Source of the DNA: Candidatus Competibacteraceae bacterium
GTDB taxonomy: Bacteria; Pseudomonadota; Gammaproteobacteria; Competibacterales; Competibacteraceae
Direction: 5' to 3'
Length of the DNA stretch: 64,000 nucleotides
Assembly (NCBI GenBank): GCA_016712625.1
Contig: JADJQQ010000004.1
Coordinates: 124,001 to 188,000 of the forward strand
Position 1 is the first letter of the stretch. Each line of letters opens with the position of its first letter. The notes beneath the pieces are model-generated. The model was given only the letters and a program-made list of their open reading frames with translations. It was not told where the DNA came from and did no database searches. The translations under genes and the position numbers were made by a program. This document shows positions 53,719 through 62,895 of the stretch, in pieces.

Positions 53719-54588
53719 ATGAGCGCCCCGATCCCCAAAACCCTTTCCACCACGACCGAGCCCCCGCTGATCCGGAGTGCGCTGTTAGGCGTGGCCCTGA
53801 TCTTTCTAAGCTTGTTTTTGTTCTTACCGCTGGTAGCCGTATTTTACGAAGCGCTGCGCAAAGGGATCGGGGTCTATCTGGCCGCCATTAGCGACCCTTA
53901 TGCCTTGTCCGCGATTCAGCTGACCTTGTTGAGCGTCGCTTTCGCCGTACCCTTGAACATGGTTTTCGGAATTGCCGCGGCTTGGGCCATCGCCAAGTTC
54001 GAGTTTTGGGGTAAAAGCGTGTTGATCACCTTGATCGACCTGCCTTTTGCGGTATCGCCGGTTATCGCCGGCTTGATTTATGTGTTGTTGTTCGGCGCTC
54101 AGGGCTGGTTGGGTCCGTGGCTGGCGGAGCAGAACATCAAGATCATTTTTGCGGTCCCCGGCATTGTCCTGGCCACGGTGTTCGTCACCGTCCCCTTCAT
54201 CGCCCGCGAACTGATTCCCTTGATGCAAGCGCAAGGCACGGAAGAAGAGGAAGCGGCGCTGGTGCTTGGCGCTAGCGGCTGGATCACATTCTGGCGCATC
54301 ACCTTACCCAACATCAAATGGGGATTAATGTACGGCGTGGTGCTTTGCACCGCTCGCGCCATGGGTGAATTCGGGGCGGTATCGGTCGTATCCGGCCATA
54401 TCCGCGGCCTGACCAACACCTTGCCCTTGCACATTGAAATCCTCTACAACGAATACCAGTTTGCCGCCGCCTTTGCTTGCGCCTCGCTGTTGACCTTGCT
54501 TGCCCTGGTCATACTGGCGATTAAGACTTTGATCGAGCATTACACATCGACGCAACGGCAGCCCTCGTCGGCCGGAGAAACCGCATGA
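53719..54588 (+). CDS. cysW: Sulfate/thiosulfate ABC transporter permease CysW
   Basis: Second permease of the sulfate importer (289 aa, about six transmembrane segments). Recognised by LITLIDLPFAVSPVIAGLIY, TVPFIARELIPLMQAQG, EEEEAALVLGASGWITFWRI (EAA loop) and AMGEFGAVSVVSGHIRG. I start it at the ATG 8 bp after the cysT stop; a TTG start four codons earlier would overlap. It ends in an ATGA overlap with cysA. Confidence 0.94.
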   Translation: MSAPIPKTLSTTTEPPLIRSALLGVALIFLSLFLFLPLVAVFYEALRKGIGVYLAAISDPYALSAIQLTLLSVAFAVPLNMVFGIAAAWAIAKFEFWGKSVLITLIDLPFAVSPVIAGLIYVLLFGAQGWLGPWLAEQNIKIIFAVPGIVLATVFVTVPFIARELIPLMQAQGTEEEEAALVLGASGWITFWRITLPNIKWGLMYGVVLCTARAMGEFGAVSVVSGHIRGLTNTLPLHIEILYNEYQFAAAFACASLLTLLALVILAIKTLIEHYTSTQRQPSSAGETA

Positions 54589-55700
54589 GCATCGACATTC
54601 AAGGACTGCACAAACGCTTCGGCAATTTCGTCGCGCTCGAAAATATCAACTTGGAAATCCCGGCTGGCCAATTAGTCGCTTTGCTCGGCCCCTCAGGCTG
54701 TGGCAAAACGACGCTGTTGCGAATTATCGCCGGCCTGGAAACGGCTGATGAGGGCAACATCCTGTTTGATGGCGAACAAGCCAGCCAGCACGCCCGCGAT
54801 CGGCGCGTCGGTTTCGTATTTCAGCATTACGCTCTGTTTCAGCATATGACGGTGTTTGAGAACATCGCTTTCGGCTTGCGAGTGCGGCCTCGCTCCCGCC
54901 GGCCGAGCGAAACGCAAATACGCGCCAAAGTGCATGAATTGCTGGGTTTGATCCAACTCGAGTGGTTGGCCCCCCGCTATCCCTCGCAACTCTCCGGCGG
55001 CCAGCGTCAACGCATTGCGCTGGCGCGGGCGCTGGCGGTGGAGCCGCACGTATTGTTGCTCGATGAACCGTTTGGCGCGCTCGACACGAAAGTACGCAAG
55101 GAATTGCGCCGTTGGCTGCGTCGCTTGCACGATGAACTGCACGTAACCAGCGTCTTTGTCACCCACGATCAGGAGGAAGCCTTGGAGGTATCCGATCAGA
55201 TTGTGGTGATGAATCATGGGCGGATCGAACAGATCGGCACCCCGGAAGAGGTTTACGACGCGCCAGCTACCCCCTTCGTTTATCAGTTTCTCGGCAACAT
55301 CAACCTGTTTCACGGCCGGGCCCACTCTGGTTGGGTACGGCTGGGAGGGCTGCGCCTCCAAGCGCCCGAATACCAGGATGCCCAACACGTCCCCGCCATG
55401 GCCTACGTCCGGCCACACGATATCGACCTGCTGCGCGAACCAGAGGACGGCGATACCACCATCCCCGCCAGGATCACCCGAATTTCTATTCTGGGTTCCC
55501 TGGTGCGGCTGGAGTTGCTCCAGACCGAAGATGGGGAAATCACCGAGGTGGAAATGACCCGTGAGCGCTTTGCGGCCGACCAACTAAAAACCGGCGATTT
55601 GGTGTTCGTCAAACCGCGCCACTTGCGGGTATTCCTACAAGAAGAAGAAAACCAGACCACCCCATTGCCGCACTGGCAAGGTCACGGCGATGGGATTTAA
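54585..55700 (+). CDS. cysA: Sulfate/thiosulfate ABC transporter ATP-binding protein CysA
   Basis: ATPase of the sulfate importer, 371 aa. Walker A GPSGCGKTTLLRIIAGLE, signature LSGGQRQRIALARAL, Walker B VLLLDEPFGALD and switch His in VFVTHDQEEALEV. The C-terminal TOBE-like domain follows (AYVRPHDIDLLRE). It is joined to cysW by a 4-bp overlap. The cysTWA unit is most likely under the control of the cysB gene in this window. Confidence 0.95.
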   Translation: MSIDIQGLHKRFGNFVALENINLEIPAGQLVALLGPSGCGKTTLLRIIAGLETADEGNILFDGEQASQHARDRRVGFVFQHYALFQHMTVFENIAFGLRVRPRSRRPSETQIRAKVHELLGLIQLEWLAPRYPSQLSGGQRQRIALARALAVEPHVLLLDEPFGALDTKVRKELRRWLRRLHDELHVTSVFVTHDQEEALEVSDQIVVMNHGRIEQIGTPEEVYDAPATPFVYQFLGNINLFHGRAHSGWVRLGGLRLQAPEYQDAQHVPAMAYVRPHDIDLLREPEDGDTTIPARITRISILGSLVRLELLQTEDGEITEVEMTRERFAADQLKTGDLVFVKPRHLRVFLQEEENQTTPLPHWQGHGDGI

Positions 55701-55802
55701 CCGCCTCTAGCAACCGACAGCGATTTAGCTTTGACCGATTCGTACTAACCGACTCCTGCTAACCCGAGCGAAATTGTAGCTCTCAATCAAGCTTAATTTG
55801 AT

Positions 55803-56192
55803 ATGCATCTGCTCGATCAGATCGCCGAAGCCCGGATTCAGGAAGCCATCGACCGGGGTGAGTTGCGCGATCTGCCCGGTCAGGGCAAGCCGCTCCAGCT
55901 GGATGACGATGCGGCCATTCCGGAAGAATTGCGCGCCGCGTATCGCCTCCTCAAGAACGCCGGCTATCTGCCGCCCGAATTGCAATTGCGCAAAGACGTA
56001 CATGAAGCAGAACAGCTATTACAGCAGCTGCCGGAAAGCGAGCGCGGTCGGGCTCGCGTCCGGATCGAGCTGTTACAATTGCGCCTCGCCGCCAACCGCC
56101 GCCAGCCGATTAACCTGTTGCTGGAAGACCGTTATCGGCAGCGTTTGTTGGAGCGGTTGGATCCGAAACCGACTGATTTCCAAACCCGATGA
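55803..56192 (+). CDS. DUF1992 domain protein (DnaJ-C28-like)
   Basis: The 129-aa protein starts HLLDQIAEARIQEAIDRGEL, followed by LPGQGKPLQLDDD and IPEELRAAYRLLKNAGYLPP, which are the clear DUF1992 signature, also found in eukaryotic DNAJC28 without a J domain in the bacterial forms. The rest is helical and charged. The molecular role is not known. It stands downstream of cysA in the same direction after about 100 bp. Confidence 0.9.
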   Translation: MHLLDQIAEARIQEAIDRGELRDLPGQGKPLQLDDDAAIPEELRAAYRLLKNAGYLPPELQLRKDVHEAEQLLQQLPESERGRARVRIELLQLRLAANRRQPINLLLEDRYRQRLLERLDPKPTDFQTR

Positions 56193-56412
56193 AGGCGCGC
56201 GCATTGGTTGCAAAACGTCTCATAAAGCCGCCCACACCCTTAGCTGTCGCCAAGCGCCCACTCAAACTGGCCCAAACCACCAGCCACCAAGCCCAGTACT
56301 TGCAATACTTGAACCCGACTGTTTCAGACACTCCTCAAACTCTCCTAAATGTGCATGGAATTTAACGAGATGATGGTATAACAAAAGCCTGAGACCGCTG
56401 TTATTTCCAACC
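56193..56412. other. Convergent intergenic gap with Ter-like site F
   Basis: No gene is seen between the ends of the two convergent genes. The gap contains Ter-like site F at 56370-56381. Confidence 0.4.
56370..56381 (+). other. Putative Ter-like site F
   Basis: Plus strand ATGATGGTATAA, preceded by GAG and followed by CAAAAG. It is the copy closest to the E. coli core: ATGGTATAAC against ATGTTGTAAC agree at eight of ten positions. It has the same orientation as D and E. Confidence 0.6.
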
Positions 56413-56949
56413 TCACCAATCGCCCCAGCCATCCTCGGTCTCGTCGCCGTTGCTTTCATCATAGAGTAGCAACACCCGCTCCGGAGCAAACTCGGCTAGC
56501 TTGAGCGCGATTTCTCGCGGCGCCAGCGCAAAATCGTATTGGTTTCGATCACCGCGTAAAATCGCCATCCGACCCAGCGCCAGCGCCTTGCGCTGGGCCG
56601 ACGTGACTCGAATCGAGCGAATGAACCGTCCTTCTTGAAAGTTATAAGGCGATTCGGCTTCCGCGTCATTCAACCGGTGGCTATCGATCAACTGGCGGGC
56701 GCGAGCGGCTTGCTCGCGGCGTTTCTTCTCCGCTTCACGCTTCAGATTCAACTGCCGGTCTTGCTCGCGTTTGTGGGCGACCTCCGCCGAAGCGCGTTGC
56801 CGCGCTTCGGCTTGCCGCGCGGCTTCTTCAGCCGCCAATGTTTTGCTCTTTTTAGCTTGATGGGCTTGCTTGCGCGTTTCAGACTCTAGTTTTTTAGCCT
56901 GGTCCGACGGTACTAGTCCAGCCTTCAGCAATTCATCTCGTAATGACAT
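56413..56949 (-). CDS. DUF2058 nucleic-acid-associated protein
   Basis: The 178-aa protein starts MSLRDELLKAGLVPSDQAKK, the hallmark of DUF2058 (YaiL-like) proteins of gammaproteobacteria. A long Lys/Arg/Ala/Glu-rich helix follows (residues 20-90). The C-terminal domain has YNFQEGRFIRSIRVTSAQRK and ends acidic (DESNGDETEDGWGDW). The family has been described as nucleoprotein or polynucleotide-associated, without a proven activity. It lies 20 bp downstream of serA on the same strand and may be co-transcribed. Confidence 0.9.
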   Translation of the reverse strand: MSLRDELLKAGLVPSDQAKKLESETRKQAHQAKKSKTLAAEEAARQAEARQRASAEVAHKREQDRQLNLKREAEKKRREQAARARQLIDSHRLNDAEAESPYNFQEGRFIRSIRVTSAQRKALALGRMAILRGDRNQYDFALAPREIALKLAEFAPERVLLLYDESNGDETEDGWGDW

Positions 56950-56968
56950 GATCTGACAGCCTCTGTGC

Positions 56969-58207
56969 TTAATAGAGAATCCGAGTCCGAAGGGTGCCCG
57001 CGACTTCGCTGAGTCGCTGCTTGAGTTGGCGCGCCTCGGCTCGACCTTGCGTCTCTACATCCATCACGACATAGCCGATCTGCGGATTAGTTTGCAGATA
57101 TTGGCCCGCGACATTGATATGCAATTCCGAAAAAATAGCGTTGAGTTCGGATAGTACGCCGGGTTGATTGCGGTGAATGTGCAGCAGCCGATGTTTGCCG
57201 GGATGCTCAGGCAGCGCCACCTCCGGAAAATTGACCGAACTGAGGGTGGAGCCATTATTGCTGTATTTGATCAGTTTACCCGCCACTTCCAGGCCGATAT
57301 TCTGTTGCGCCTCCTCGGTGCTGCCGCCCACATGCGGGGTCAATAACACATTATCGAAGCGCCGCAGCGGCGAGATAAATTCTTCATCATTACCCTTTGG
57401 CTCAGTCGGGAACACATCCAACGCCGCGCCCGCCAAATGCCTTGATTCCAAGGCATCGACCAGGGCCTCGATATCCACCACCGTACCACGCGCCGCGTTG
57501 ATGAGATGGGAACCCGCCTTCATGCGCGCCAGTTGCTCGGCGCCGATCATCCGGGACGTTTGCGGCGTTTCCGGCACATGCAAAGTCACCACATCGGCGG
57601 TTGCCAACAGTGCATCCAGCGACGGCAGGACGCGGACATTACCCAAGGCCAGTTTGGTTTCGATGTCGTAATAGACGACTTGCATGCCGAGCGCTTCCGC
57701 CAGCAGCCCGACCTGGGTGCCGATATGGCCATAGCCCACAATGCCTAGGCATTTACCGCGAACCTCATGGGAGCCGGTCGCCGTCTTAACCCAGCCGCCG
57801 CGCTGCACCGCGGCGCTACGCTGCGGGATACCGCGCAGCAGCAGGATAATTTCCGCCAACACCAGTTCAGCGACGCTACGGGTATTGGAAAACGGCGCGT
57901 TAAACACCGGGATGCCGCGTTCCCGCGCCTTATTGAGATCGACCTGATTGGTGCCAATACAGAAACAACCAATTCCCATCAGCCGGGAGGCGCGCTCTAA
58001 CACCTTGGCGGTGAGTTGCGTTGTGGAACGGATTCCGACAATGTAGGCATCACTGATCGTCTCCAGCAGCCGCGCTTCGGGCAAGGCTTTCGGATGCGCC
58101 TCAATAGCGCTGTAACCGTCTACCTGGAAGGCTTCGACAGCGCTGGGATGGATGCCTTCCAGCAACAGAATTTTGATTTTGCTCTTGGCGAGAGAAGTCT
58201 TGTTCAT
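56969..58207 (-). CDS. serA: D-3-phosphoglycerate dehydrogenase
   Basis: First enzyme of phosphorylated serine synthesis (412 aa). Same layout as E. coli SerA: N-terminal ILLLEGIHPSAVEAFQVDGY, the NAD fold with GIVGYGHIGTQVGLLAEALG, the catalytic LINAARGTVVDIEAL (Arg), and LTPHVGGSTEEAQQNIG (His). The C-terminal ACT domain (NQPGVLSELNAIFSELHINV) should bind serine for feedback inhibition. It is divergent from the FAD-linked 2-hydroxyacid dehydrogenase gene, with about 98 bp between. Confidence 0.96.
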   Translation of the reverse strand: MNKTSLAKSKIKILLLEGIHPSAVEAFQVDGYSAIEAHPKALPEARLLETISDAYIVGIRSTTQLTAKVLERASRLMGIGCFCIGTNQVDLNKARERGIPVFNAPFSNTRSVAELVLAEIILLLRGIPQRSAAVQRGGWVKTATGSHEVRGKCLGIVGYGHIGTQVGLLAEALGMQVVYYDIETKLALGNVRVLPSLDALLATADVVTLHVPETPQTSRMIGAEQLARMKAGSHLINAARGTVVDIEALVDALESRHLAGAALDVFPTEPKGNDEEFISPLRRFDNVLLTPHVGGSTEEAQQNIGLEVAGKLIKYSNNGSTLSSVNFPEVALPEHPGKHRLLHIHRNQPGVLSELNAIFSELHINVAGQYLQTNPQIGYVVMDVETQGRAEARQLKQRLSEVAGTLRTRILY

Positions 58208-58305
58208 GGGTGTGTCAGCTTGGCCAGTGGTAGAATCCGGCCGGCACCATCCGCCCGGCCTGGGCGAATAACCTTACCCTTTTCCCTCTGAAGCGACAAC
58301 AGCCG

Positions 58306-59712
<1,407 letters not shown>

Positions 59713-59734
59713 TCGGTATTCACTTCCCTCGCGC

Positions 59735-60751
59735 TTACCGGGGCGAGAACTCGAAAGAGTCGTAAAATAAGCGATCTTCCGGCAAGCCTTGCGCGGCAAA
59801 CACCGGCTTGGCGGCTTGGATCATCGGCGGCGGCCCGCTCATGTAAACCGCGTGATTGCTGAGATCGGGATAATCGGCGGCGACAGCTTCATGCACCCAG
59901 CCCACGCGTCCTTGCCAGCCGTCCTCCGGACGCGGCTCCGACAAAACCGGCGTATAGCGGAAATTGGGATGTTCCGCCATCCAACGGCGGGGTAATTCAT
60001 CGAGATACAAATCCACTCGCGCCCGCACCCCCCAATACAAATGCAGGGGGCGATCAAGTCCGACATGAAAGGCATGTTCCAACATACCCTGCAAAGGCGC
60101 GAAGCCGGTGCCGCCGCCAATCAGAATAATCGGATGATTTAAATCCTCACGCAGAAAGAAGGTTCCGAACGGCCCCTGGAACCGCAATAGCGCCTTGTCC
60201 TTCATTTTGTCGAACACGTAATTGCTAAAAAAACCGCCTGGCACTCGCCGCACATGCAATTCCAGCAAATCGTCGGCGTGCGGCGGATTGGCCAACGAAA
60301 AACCGCGGCGGCGACCGTCAGCCAACAAGATATCGACATACTGTCCCGCCAAGAATTGCAGCCGTTCAGCGCTCGGCAACCGTAAAGACAGCCGCATCAC
60401 GTCTGGAGCCAGCAATGCACGCCCTTCCACCCGACAAGGAAGAATCTTGATTGGAATGTCGCCGCCAAGCCTGACTTCTCGCGCCTCGATCACCAGATTC
60501 GACCGCGGCCGAGCCTGGCATAACAGCGCCTTGCCTTCAGCCTGCTCGCGCTCGCTAAGGCCAGGCGGCCTACCGTCCGGATATTCGATGTCGCCACTCA
60601 AGATTTTGCCCATGCAAGATCCGCAAGTCCCGTTACGGCAGCCATAGGGTAAGACTCCGTTCTTCTCCCGCAAAGCGGCGTCCAATACGGATTCATTTGC
60701 CGCGACTTGAAATTCATGGCCGCTCGGTTGGAGCGTAACGTGATAAGGCAT
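59735..60751 (-). CDS. Ferredoxin-flavin reductase fusion (CDP-6-deoxy-glucoseen reductase/Fre-like)
   Basis: The 338-aa protein has an N-terminal 2Fe-2S ferredoxin domain with Cys38, Cys43, Cys46 (YGCRNGTCGSCMGK) and Cys78. Then comes an FAD-binding domain (GQYVDILLADGRRRGFSLAN) and an NAD(P)-binding domain (PIILIGGGTGFAPLQGMLEH, YMSGPPPMIQA). Proteins of this shape are annotated as AscD-like reductases, but no deoxysugar genes are present. The position directly downstream of ubiD, as for fre in E. coli, suggests a reductase for flavin or for a partner oxygenase. Electron acceptor unknown. Confidence 0.88.
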   Translation of the reverse strand: MPYHVTLQPSGHEFQVAANESVLDAALREKNGVLPYGCRNGTCGSCMGKILSGDIEYPDGRPPGLSEREQAEGKALLCQARPRSNLVIEAREVRLGGDIPIKILPCRVEGRALLAPDVMRLSLRLPSAERLQFLAGQYVDILLADGRRRGFSLANPPHADDLLELHVRRVPGGFFSNYVFDKMKDKALLRFQGPFGTFFLREDLNHPIILIGGGTGFAPLQGMLEHAFHVGLDRPLHLYWGVRARVDLYLDELPRRWMAEHPNFRYTPVLSEPRPEDGWQGRVGWVHEAVAADYPDLSNHAVYMSGPPPMIQAAKPVFAAQGLPEDRLFYDSFEFSPR

Positions 60752-60823
60752 GATCGCTTGATTCCTCGCCGGATATGGATAGCAACCGTTTAGAAATGAA
60801 TGGCGTCCAGGGGTTCGTTCGGC

Positions 60824-61015
60824 CTACGACAAACCCAGTTCCCCCCATAATACATCGACCCGCTGTTTCACCTCCGCGTTCATGGCGATCGGTCGACCCC
60901 ATTGCCGGCTGGTCTCGCCAGGCCATTTGTTGGTGGCGTCAAAGCCAATTTTTGAACCCAACCCCGACACCGGCGAAGCGAAGTCGAGGTAATCAATCGG
61001 CGTATTTTCGATCAT
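60824..61015 (-). pseudogene. ubiD: UbiD C-terminal end, out of frame
   Basis: Encodes the last about 63 residues of UbiD (MIENTPIDYLDFASPVSGLG, then DATNKWPGETSRQWGRPI). It belongs to the gene at 60993-62039, from which it is cut off by an internal deletion and a frame change. It should not be seen as a separate gene. Confidence 0.85.
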
Positions 61016-62039
61016 TACGGTATCTTACGAACACCTCATTCAGCGCCACCCCCAGAATCGCCGGTTCATCGGGTGGGCGGCCGGTATAGGTGCTGTGATA
61101 AATCGGCTTCTCGCGATGAGTAATCCGGTCGATGGTAAACACGGGAAAGCGATCCACTTCATTGTAATAGCCGGTATGATCGCCAAACGGGCCTTCCAAA
61201 GCGGTCTCATCCGGCGCGATATGGCCTTCCAGCACGAATTCGGCCGAGGCCGGCACCTGCAATTCGTTCCCCAAGCATTGCGCTAATTCGGTGCGCGAAC
61301 CGCGCAATAGTCCGGCAAAGGCATACTCCGACAACGCATCCGGCACCGGCGTCACCGCCGCCAGCATCGTGGCTGGATCCGCTCCTAGCGCCACCGCAAT
61401 CGGGAAAGGCTCGCCGGGCCGCGCCTGCCGCCATTCACGAAAATCCAGCGCGCCGCCGCGATGCGACAACCAACGCATGATGACCTGGTTACGACCGATC
61501 ACTTGCTGGCGATAAATGCCTAGGTTCTGGCGCGGCTTGTGCGGGCCAAGCGTCACCACCAACCCCCAGGTAATCAGCGGTCCGGCATCTTCCGGCCAAC
61601 AGGTTTGCACCGGCAATTGCGATAAATCGACGGCGGCCCCTTCGATCACCCGATCCTGACACGGCGGCCGGCCTACCTTCTTGGGCGCCATGTCGAGCAC
61701 TTTCTTGAAAATCGGCAATTTTTCCCAGGCGTCGCGCATTCCCCTGGGGGGTTCTGGCTCCTTGAGAAAAGCCAACAGTCGACCGATTTCGCGTAAAGCC
61801 TCCACGTTGTCCGCTCCCATGCCCAACGCCACCCGGCGCGGCGTGCCAAACAGATTGCCCAACACTGGGACGCCGTGGCCCTTGGGATGCTCAAACAGGA
61901 TTGCCGGCCCACCGGCGCGCAATACTCGGTCGCAAATTTCAGTCATCTCCAAATTCGGGTCTACCGGCGCTTTCACCCGTTTCAGTTCGCCGATCTGCTC
62001 CAGTTGGACCAGGAAATCTCGTAAGTCCTTGTAGTGCAT
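60993..62039 (-). CDS. ubiD: 4-hydroxy-3-polyprenylbenzoate decarboxylase UbiD, internally deleted
   Basis: UbiD decarboxylates the ubiquinone precursor using prenylated FMN. This frame starts normally (MHYKDLRDFLVQLEQIGELK) and contains LPVQTCWPEDAGPLITWGLV, NLGIYRQQVIGRNQVIMRW and GPFGDHTGYYN. It runs correctly to LGVALNEVFV, then ends after ten wrong residues. The normal about 84 residues that follow (from P-I-L-Q-K-Q to the R before D-T-V-M-I-E-N) are missing and the remaining tail is in another frame at 60824-61015. Either the genome carries a dead allele or the assembly collapsed here; the rest of the protein is well-conserved. Confidence 0.88.
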   Translation of the reverse strand: MHYKDLRDFLVQLEQIGELKRVKAPVDPNLEMTEICDRVLRAGGPAILFEHPKGHGVPVLGNLFGTPRRVALGMGADNVEALREIGRLLAFLKEPEPPRGMRDAWEKLPIFKKVLDMAPKKVGRPPCQDRVIEGAAVDLSQLPVQTCWPEDAGPLITWGLVVTLGPHKPRQNLGIYRQQVIGRNQVIMRWLSHRGGALDFREWRQARPGEPFPIAVALGADPATMLAAVTPVPDALSEYAFAGLLRGSRTELAQCLGNELQVPASAEFVLEGHIAPDETALEGPFGDHTGYYNEVDRFPVFTIDRITHREKPIYHSTYTGRPPDEPAILGVALNEVFVRYRNDRKYAD

Positions 62040-62360
62040 CTGCTCTCTCGGAAGGTTGGATTAAATAGGGACATCAGTCCGCGACAGCGCGCTTCAGTGT
62101 ACTGGTCATTTGAGGCGCCATTATCAACGGGGCCGCATCCGATTGACATTTTCTCTCACCAAAACGGTTCGATAACGGCGAGATGCGGCTGTCACCCCGG
62201 ATTTAGAGTGATCGCCCCCAGTGGCGGGCTGGGTTTGAACGGCTAGACTTACGAAGTGACATCAAGCGTGTGGAAACTTCGTCTGATGAGTTAGCAAGCG
62301 ATGCCCTTTTCCAACCCTGCCACCGATCATTTTTATATCTTTATGCCCACTGGAGGTGAC
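62040..62360. other. Divergent promoter region between ubiD and the TRAP operon
   Basis: I see no gene in this gap. TTGACA at 62143-62148 is a good -35 match but lacks a -10 at proper distance. A 7-bp inverted repeat ACGAAGT (62251-62257) and ACTTCGT (62276-62282) lies about 80 bp upstream of the TRAP genes and may be an operator. GGAGGTG is just before the dctQ start. Confidence 0.35.
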
Positions 62361-62894
62361 ATGAAGTTCCTACTTCGCATCGCAGCGGCCATCGACGCCA
62401 TGAATACCCTGATTGGCCGCTGGATGACTTGGCTGATCTTGCTCTGCGTTCTGATCAGCGCGGCTGTCGCCACGCTTCGTTATGCGTTTGACTGGGGTTC
62501 CAACGCGCTGCTCGAATCCCAGTGGTTTATGTTCGGCTTGGTCTTTCTGTTTTGCTCGGCCTGGACCTTGCGAGAAGGCGGACACGTTCGGATCGATATT
62601 TTGTCCTCTCGACTGTCATCCACGGCTCGGATTTGGATTGATATCCTGGGTAGTTTGCTATTTTTGCTGCCTGTATGTTTGTTGATTGTGCTGGATTCCT
62701 GGAATTTTTTTCTGATCGCTTACCAGACTAACGACGGTTCCGCTAACCCCGGCGGCTTGCTGTGGTGGCCAATCAAGCTGGCGATTCCGGTGGCTTTCAT
62801 CTTGCTCAGCTTGCAAGGTGTATCCGAAATCATCAAAAATCTTGCGGTGCTCACCGGCGACCGGCCTCTGCCTGAATTCAAGGGGGGCCACTGA
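62361..62894 (+). CDS. TRAP transporter small permease (DctQ family)
   Basis: Small membrane subunit (177 aa) of a tripartite ATP-independent periplasmic transporter. It shows four transmembrane segments, for example WMTWLILLCVLISAAVATLR and IDILGSLLFLLPVCLLIVLD, and the family element LREGGHVRIDIL. The frame is open from 62301, but the ATG at 62361 has GGAGGTG five bases upstream. It ends one base before the large permease start. The substrate-binding protein is not in the window. Confidence 0.92.
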   Translation: MKFLLRIAAAIDAMNTLIGRWMTWLILLCVLISAAVATLRYAFDWGSNALLESQWFMFGLVFLFCSAWTLREGGHVRIDILSSRLSSTARIWIDILGSLLFLLPVCLLIVLDSWNFFLIAYQTNDGSANPGGLLWWPIKLAIPVAFILLSLQGVSEIIKNLAVLTGDRPLPEFKGGH

Positions 62895-62895
62895 A

